From an uncultured Verrucomicrobiales bacterium (lineage in GTDB: Bacteria > Verrucomicrobiota > Verrucomicrobiia > Verrucomicrobiales > DEV007): DNA of 36,532 nt. Position 1 is the stretch's first letter. Each line of letters starts with the position of its first letter. The notes under the pieces are model-generated. The model saw nothing but the letters and a program-made list of their open reading frames with translations, was not told the DNA's origin and made no database searches. This document shows positions 32,715-36,532 of the stretch, piece after piece. Where the stretch lies: contig CAJXQE010000027.1 of the NCBI GenBank assembly GCA_913058215.1, positions 1-36,532 on the forward strand. Reading direction: 5' to 3'. A program made the translations under genes and the position numbers.

Positions 32715-33803
32715 ATGAGAGCAACAATCAAAACGATATTGGGTAGTGGGTTCGTTTTTCTTTTTCTTTTGCTACCGCTTACGCTTTGGAGTCAGGGAAC
32801 GGAGGCTAACGAAGTCTCATTTTCCTCTCTGAAGTTCGCTCACGAAGTATTGATGGAGGAAGCGAAGAAACCACTTCTTCAACTGGACGAATTTTACGAT
32901 TCAAAACTGGCTGAGCTGGAAAAAGGATTTCAGGATGCCGGGAGTCTCGAGGCCGTTCTCGCTGTGAAGAATGAACGGGCTGCCTTTCGGGAGACTGCAA
33001 CCGAAGTGGATGAGGCTTTCTCCGAATTGCAAAAGCTGCAGGGAATTTATGTGGATGCAAAGAAGGAACGCTTGCCCGCATACTCAGTGAAAGCGACCGG
33101 TCTTATCAAGGGCTATGTGGTGAAACTAAATACAGTTGTTGTGGAGTTGACGCAGAAGAATCAACTGGAGGAAGCTTTGGCGGTGAAAAAGGAGATTGAT
33201 GTGGTTTCCAGCTTGGCGGAGTCGCTCAGGGAAGGGGTAATACAGGCCACCGAAAATGGGAATCGCCCGGCATCCTTGGATGGCGAACCTGATTGGAGAG
33301 TAATCAAAGAGATCTTCGAGAAAAATGAATTCGCTGAAGCTTCGACGACGGCAGGTCAGGGCGGTGGAGGTGACTATCGAGACGTTCCCGAATCACCTGG
33401 AATATTGATCGGATTCGAGCTCCAGTATAGCAAGTTCAACAATTTCGATACCGTCCGGGGGATATTGCCGATTTTTCTGACCGAGAAAGGGCGCAAGGAA
33501 GGTGAGTTAATTCGCGGATTCAAAAAGGGAGACCCGAAGAGAGTCATTGCAAAGAAGGGCTACGCAGTTGGAGGGATTGATGTCTTTGGAGGCAGTACGG
33601 CGATTCGAAGGGTGAAGCTGACTTTTATGCGAATCAAGGGCGCTAAACTGGATCCCTCAGATCAGTATGATTCCGGCTGGCACGGCGAGTACGAGACAGG
33701 AGATTTCTCCAAATGCTTCTCAGATGGACGGCCTGTGGTGGGAGTGACCGGGCTCAGTGGAATGGGGATCGGAAGAATTCGATTTCTTCTGGGTGGAAAG
33801 TGA
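32715..33803 (+). CDS. Exported coiled-coil protein with C-terminal beta-rich PVC domain
   Basis: A 362-residue protein of unknown function. The ATG at 32715 sits beside a GAAGGGG purine run; an upstream TTG at 32679 is ignored. The signal peptide is residues 1-28 (LGSGFVFLFLLLPLTLWSQG). Residues about 35-180 are helical and strongly charged with heptad-like leucines (DSKLAELEKGFQDAGSLEAV, NQLEEALAVKKEIDVV), probably a coiled coil. A glycine run (GQGGGGDY, about 214-221) links to a C-terminal domain of about 130 residues (ILIGFELQYSKFNNFDTVRG, KKGYAVGGIDVFGGSTAIRR, VVGVTGLSGMGIGRIRFLLG). Similar domains follow coiled coils in many PVC proteins, and the VGVxGxSG ending is reminiscent of jacalin-type beta-prisms. 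A sugar-binding or adhesive role is an inference. The stop lies 2 bp from the converging DUF3365 stop. Confidence 0.78.
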   Translation: MRATIKTILGSGFVFLFLLLPLTLWSQGTEANEVSFSSLKFAHEVLMEEAKKPLLQLDEFYDSKLAELEKGFQDAGSLEAVLAVKNERAAFRETATEVDEAFSELQKLQGIYVDAKKERLPAYSVKATGLIKGYVVKLNTVVVELTQKNQLEEALAVKKEIDVVSSLAESLREGVIQATENGNRPASLDGEPDWRVIKEIFEKNEFAEASTTAGQGGGGDYRDVPESPGILIGFELQYSKFNNFDTVRGILPIFLTEKGRKEGELIRGFKKGDPKRVIAKKGYAVGGIDVFGGSTAIRRVKLTFMRIKGAKLDPSDQYDSGWHGEYETGDFSKCFSDGRPVVGVTGLSGMGIGRIRFLLGGK

Positions 33804-33805
33804 GC

Positions 33806-34366
33806 CTACTTTTCTTTTTCTTCCTGATTGAGATCAAATGAAATGGCGAGTCCGGCGACGCGGTCTTCAAGTGAGGTGCGGTAGGGGACATGGCATTTGA
33901 GGCATTCGTTCTGAAGCTTGATTGCGCCAACAAAGCGATAGCGATTTTTTTCCATTGCTTCGTATTCCGACTTGCCTGCTTTCAGATTTTCCGCAGCGGT
34001 TCTTTCAAATTCATCCTGGGGCCTGTGGTCATCATCTTTGGTTGCGTTTACTCCCAACCACCGGATATCGATGCTCCAGGAGCGCCCCATTTCTTTAAAG
34101 ACATCCTCGAGTGACTGGGAGGGCAGCGACAGCGTATCGTCGTCTCCGAAGAAATCCCGGTGCATTACCTGAAGCGCGCCGTGGATCGTCTCGTGCATCC
34201 AACGTGCTCTTCCGCGTGCCTCTTTCAGGGTTGATGGCAAATGGGCCTTGCCGCCAGTTTCCACAGCTTCGCCTTCCTTCCCGGAGTCGTCAGCAATTCC
34301 CGAAGGGATTGCGCTAAGGCTGAGAAAGAGGGTGAGTGTGATGCACAAAATAGCAATTCTTGTCAT
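33806..34366 (-). CDS. Exported DUF3365/Tll0287-like single-heme protein
   Basis: A 186-residue protein with a signal peptide (about 1-25, MTRIAILCITLTLFLSL, ending SGIADD) and one c-type heme site near the C-terminus, NECLKCHVPY (Cys155, Cys158, His159). The helical middle (EARGRARWMHETIHGALQVM) and the position of the CxxCH fit the DUF3365 (Tll0287-like) domain, which often forms the sensor part of signalling proteins. Here the domain stands alone with no kinase or cyclase output, so it may be a periplasmic redox protein. It converges with the coiled-coil gene with only 2 bp between stop codons. Confidence 0.82.
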   Translation of the reverse strand: MTRIAILCITLTLFLSLSAIPSGIADDSGKEGEAVETGGKAHLPSTLKEARGRARWMHETIHGALQVMHRDFFGDDDTLSLPSQSLEDVFKEMGRSWSIDIRWLGVNATKDDDHRPQDEFERTAAENLKAGKSEYEAMEKNRYRFVGAIKLQNECLKCHVPYRTSLEDRVAGLAISFDLNQEEKEK

Positions 34367-34543
34367 AGAGTGGGATATTGATTTGAAACATGTACATAGA
34401 ATACAGAATTACAATCAGGTTCCCTTCCGTATTCGCTTACCTGACAGGCTGGGATATTTCGAATGTCTGTTGGAATTAAAGAACTCGCAGACTTGTAAAA
34501 AAAACATTGAAGCTTTCTTTGGATTGCATCTTAACTGTTGATT
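34367..34543. promoter_or_regulatory. Divergent spacer between the DUF3365 and GST-like genes
   Basis: This A/T-richer 177-bp stretch lies between two divergent starts and probably holds both promoters, but I see no pair of boxes good enough to name. A plus-strand open frame crosses it (34248-34541), with no start or composition that supports a gene. An A8 run is at about 34498-34505. Confidence 0.3.
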
Positions 34544-35212
34544 ATGAGTTTGATCTTACACGAAATGGCGCACAGCCCGTACTGCATTCCGGTAAAACGA
34601 TTCCTGGAAGCTTACGGTGTTTCCTTTGAGCTCGTCACGGTGCCGGCCTGGGATCGAAAGGATCTGGCTCGTCTCACTGGCGGTGCTTATTATCAAGTTC
34701 CTGTATTGGAACATGAAGGGAACTTGATTCATGAAACGCAGGAGGATCCTTTGGCCGTAGCGCACTACCTGGATGAGAAATTTTCCGGAGGTGCACTATT
34801 CCCGGATCATTGTGCAGGACTTCAGGAGTTGATCATCCCGCAGATCGAGAACGACCTGGAAGGGAATGGCTTTAAGATTGGTGATCCTGCCTACACTGAC
34901 AGAATTGAAGACATCGGTGCTCGCACCATGGTGATCCGGCACAAAGAGCGCAGTTTCGGAGTCGGGTGCGTCGAGGAATGGCGGAAGAACAATGCGGATC
35001 TCGTGGAAGCGTTCGAAAATGGACTGGAGCCTTTTGAGTTGCGATTGGCAAATGTGTCAGGCTCCTATTTGTTTGGTGATGTTCCGGTTTACACTGATTA
35101 CGCACTTTACGGAGTGATCGGGAATGTTCTTTTTGATGGAAGCAGAAAACTGAATCCAAGGTTTGAAAGCCTGATCCGGTGGATGGAAGATCTGGAGAAT
35201 TTTTCGGCCTGA
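34544..35212 (+). CDS. Glutathione S-transferase-like protein
   Basis: A 222-residue cytoplasmic protein. The ATG at 34544 was chosen over the TTG at 34538. Residues 1-80 form a thioredoxin-fold GST N-domain: SPYCIPVKRFLEAYGV has the SxxC site of the glutaredoxin-like type, and YYQVPVLEHEG carries the cis-proline of the glutathione-binding loop, followed by an ET pair (HETQEDPLAVAHYL). Residues about 95-222 are helical as in the GST C-domain. It has no relation to the sugar genes. The stop TGA is followed directly by the opposite-strand stop TCA, so the two converging genes share TGATCA with no spacer. Confidence 0.85.
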   Translation: MSLILHEMAHSPYCIPVKRFLEAYGVSFELVTVPAWDRKDLARLTGGAYYQVPVLEHEGNLIHETQEDPLAVAHYLDEKFSGGALFPDHCAGLQELIIPQIENDLEGNGFKIGDPAYTDRIEDIGARTMVIRHKERSFGVGCVEEWRKNNADLVEAFENGLEPFELRLANVSGSYLFGDVPVYTDYALYGVIGNVLFDGSRKLNPRFESLIRWMEDLENFSA

Positions 35213-36298
35213 TCAACGAAATGGAAGCGCAGAAAGTTCCTGATCAGTGATTGGCTTTTTTTCTCCGAGCAGATAATTGCGGAAAAACTGAAGGGCCAGT
35301 TCATTGGCTTTCGGTGGAAACCCTTTGCCGTGTCCGCCTTTTTTTACGGTGATTAGTGTCACATCAACGCCCTTTGATTCGAGAGCCTTTTCGAAATCAA
35401 CTGATTGCTGATAGGGAACCAGGGGATCTTCTGTTCCGTGGATAATGAGAATAGGCTCATCGTCTTTGCTGACATAGCTGATGGGGGAGGCTGCAATCGC
35501 TTTGTCCTTGTGTTTTTGAATGGCGCCTCCAATGAGCAGGGCTTCCGGTGAGTCGGCGGCATTGTGATCCATACTGCTGCCTTGCTCGTTCATTTTTAAC
35601 AATTCTGTGGGGCCAAAAAAATCAACGACGCAGGCAATTTCGGAACTGACAGTGGAATCACCTTCCCCTTTCTCCAGTGATTCGATTCCGTTGCTGACGC
35701 CTAACATCGTAACGAGATGCCCTCCGGCGGAGGAACCGGCTACCCCGATTCTGTCAGGATCGAATCCATACTTGTCCGCATTCCTTCGAATCCAGCGAAT
35801 CGCATTCTTGCAGTCCAAAATCTGTGAAGGCCACTGGGCCTCATCTGTTAGACGATATCCAATGGAGATCCCGGCGAAGTCTCCGCTCTTAACAGCATCG
35901 AGGGCGAGACGGGCCTTGTCCTTGTTTCCGTTTCTCCAACCACCACCATGGATCCAGCAAACGACCGGCAATGGATCTTCAGATGATCGAATCTTTGGCA
36001 GGTAGAGATCGAGAGCCTGCCTTGGGTTTTCTGCATCTAGGTAAGGGATGTCGGCGGATTTGATGACGTTCTCTGGAAGGGCGTTTCCGTGTCTCTTCAT
36101 GGCCGCATCTTCTTTGCGGGAAATGAATCCATCTTTGTCCAGGTCAACACGTTCGAAGTTTTTCTGCAATGGGCCGGGAAGCTCGTCGAGGGAAAGTTTC
36201 CCGTCCTTGTTTTTGTCCCATTGGTCAAATCGGGACTGTGCATTCAAAACCGATGCGAAAAGAAGTGTCAGGAAAATAAGGAAAACGGGTTTTGTCAT
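35213..36298 (-). CDS. EF-hand/alpha-beta hydrolase fusion esterase
   Basis: A 361-residue exported enzyme. The signal peptide is residues 1-20 (VFLIFLTLLFASVLNAQS). Two canonical EF-hand loops follow: Asp28-Asn30-Asp32 with Glu39 (DKNKDGKLSLDE) and Asp52-Asp54-Asp56 with Glu63 (DLDKDGFISRKE). From about 80 it is a BD-FAE-type hydrolase with HGGGW oxyanion block, Ser190 in GSSAGGHL, Asp in IIHGTEDPLVP and His in KKGGHGKGF. The EF-hands suggest calcium-dependent stability or attachment in sea water or to a polyanionic glycan. It lies about 115 bp after the DUF1501 tail on the same strand and may belong to the same cluster. Likely role: esterase on acylated carbohydrates (inference). Confidence 0.92.
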   Translation of the reverse strand: MTKPVFLIFLTLLFASVLNAQSRFDQWDKNKDGKLSLDELPGPLQKNFERVDLDKDGFISRKEDAAMKRHGNALPENVIKSADIPYLDAENPRQALDLYLPKIRSSEDPLPVVCWIHGGGWRNGNKDKARLALDAVKSGDFAGISIGYRLTDEAQWPSQILDCKNAIRWIRRNADKYGFDPDRIGVAGSSAGGHLVTMLGVSNGIESLEKGEGDSTVSSEIACVVDFFGPTELLKMNEQGSSMDHNAADSPEALLIGGAIQKHKDKAIAASPISYVSKDDEPILIIHGTEDPLVPYQQSVDFEKALESKGVDVTLITVKKGGHGKGFPPKANELALQFFRNYLLGEKKPITDQELSALPFR

Positions 36299-36391
36299 TT
36301 ATACTTCAATGGTCCTACTGCGGGAAAGTTGCGAGCGAATCTGATCGGCTTGACCCTCTTGGGTGTTCGATTCAAGCCCGTTGAATTCCCG

Positions 36392-36414
36392 GAGCCTGGG
36401 CGGCCCGGAGGCTC
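36392..36414 (-). terminator. GC-rich hairpin at the end of the DUF1501 tail
   Basis: GAGCCT (36392-36397) and AGGCTC (36409-36414) pair, with an inner GGG (36398-36400) and CCC (36404-36406). The right arm on the plus strand touches the DUF1501 stop codon (36413-36415). There is no T-run after it on the minus strand, so it could be a processing or attenuating hairpin rather than an intrinsic terminator. Confidence 0.4.
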
Positions 36415-36491
36415 AGGCAAAAATATCGGTGACGATTCGTCCGCCTTCAGGGCCGGTTAGGCGATGATCGCGCCCGGCGTGATGATAGGTG
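36413..36491 (-). CDS. DUF1501 protein, last 25 codons (cut by contig end)
   Basis: The minus strand reads 25 codons and a TGA, including HHAGRDHRLTGPEGGRIV. This matches the C-terminal tail of DUF1501 proteins, compare YQGRDFRLTDVHGHVV in the copy at 28480-29979. The rest lies beyond the contig end at 36491, where adapter begins. By analogy a PSCyt1/DUF1549/DUF1553 partner should lie further upstream on this strand. It precedes the EF-hand esterase on the same strand. The call rests on a short match, but the key positions (AGRD, RLT, G.VV/IV) agree. Confidence 0.75.
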
Positions 36492-36532
36492 CTGTCTCTT
36501 ATACACATCTCCGAGCCCACGAGACCGAGGCT
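36492..36532 (-). other. Illumina Nextera i7 adapter and partial index (not genomic)
   Basis: CTGTCTCTTATACACATCT (36492-36510) is the Tn5 mosaic end in reverse complement, followed by CCGAGCCCACGAGAC (36511-36525) of the Nextera read-2 adapter and CGAGGCT (36526-36532), the first seven bases of i7 index N710 (CGAGGCTG). It is library sequence and marks an artificial contig end. Confidence 0.98.

Noticed and set aside
34248..34541. 97-codon plus-strand ORF across the DUF3365 start and the spacer
   Set aside because: Half of it is antisense to the DUF3365 gene and the rest shows no pattern or ribosome site.
36355..36384. tRNA-like T-arm (GTTCGATTC)
   Set aside because: The flanking bases do not form a 5-bp T-stem, and no acceptor or anticodon arm could be fitted.
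36089..36460. 123-codon plus-strand ORF at the contig end
   Set aside because: It is antisense to the EF-hand region and the DUF1501 tail, both of which have clear families.
49..36491. CRISPR array, insertion sequence, prophage or SusCD transport pair
   Set aside because: No regularly spaced repeats, transposase, integrase, phage structural or TonB-dependent receptor pattern was seen on either strand.

Overview
The window is one assembled contig, not a clean genomic slice. Bases 1-48 and 36492-36532 are Illumina Nextera adapter plus index sequence, so genuine DNA runs from about 49 to 36491. Gene content points to an aerobic, heterotrophic member of the PVC group, most likely Verrucomicrobiota and probably aquatic or marine. 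The evidence is two complete PSCyt1-DUF1549-DUF1553 plus DUF1501 gene pairs and the tail of a third DUF1501 gene, three formylglycine sulfatases, a DUF6288 protein, a DUF7133-type sugar dehydrogenase, and a XylR-type AraC regulator. The phylum is an inference from gene families. No rRNA, tRNA, CRISPR array, transposase or phage gene was seen.

Layout. (1) 49-9502, plus strand: a decayed galactokinase N-terminus, a sulfatase, a six-hairpin glycosidase-like enzyme, an alpha/beta hydrolase fused to a LamG-like lectin domain, then a PSCyt1/DUF1549/DUF1553 protein with its DUF1501 partner. (2) 9552-24275, minus strand: nine tightly packed genes (spacing from short overlaps to about 50 bp) that read as one operon. 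In transcription order they are DUF6288/PDZ/HEAT protein, sialate O-acetylesterase, sulfatase, pentaheme cytochrome, sugar dehydrogenase-like propeller, second sulfatase, M24 peptidase, DUF885 peptidase-like protein and SGNH hydrolase. (3) 24389-25558, plus strand: a divergent XylR-like regulator with an inverted repeat in the shared 113-bp promoter region. (4) 25687-32084, plus strand: a second PSCyt1/DUF1549/DUF1553 plus DUF1501 pair, an exported esterase and a membrane-anchored phosphodiester glycosidase. (5) 32103-36491: a beta-lactamase-like pseudogene, an unexplained spacer, an exported coiled-coil protein with a C-terminal beta-rich domain, a DUF3365 heme protein, a GST-like protein, an EF-hand esterase and the last codons of a DUF1501 protein cut by the contig end.

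Working model (inference): a carbohydrate-use locus for a sulfated and O-acylated glycan. Exported sulfatases and esterases would strip substituents, glycosidase-type enzymes would cleave the chain, and the propeller dehydrogenase with the pentaheme cytochrome would oxidise sugars outside the cytoplasm and pass electrons on. The divergent regulator would sense a released sugar. Two apparently cytoplasmic peptidases at the end of the operon do not fit a pure polysaccharide and may point to a peptide-bearing substrate. The sulfatase-maturing enzyme and sugar transporters are not in this window.
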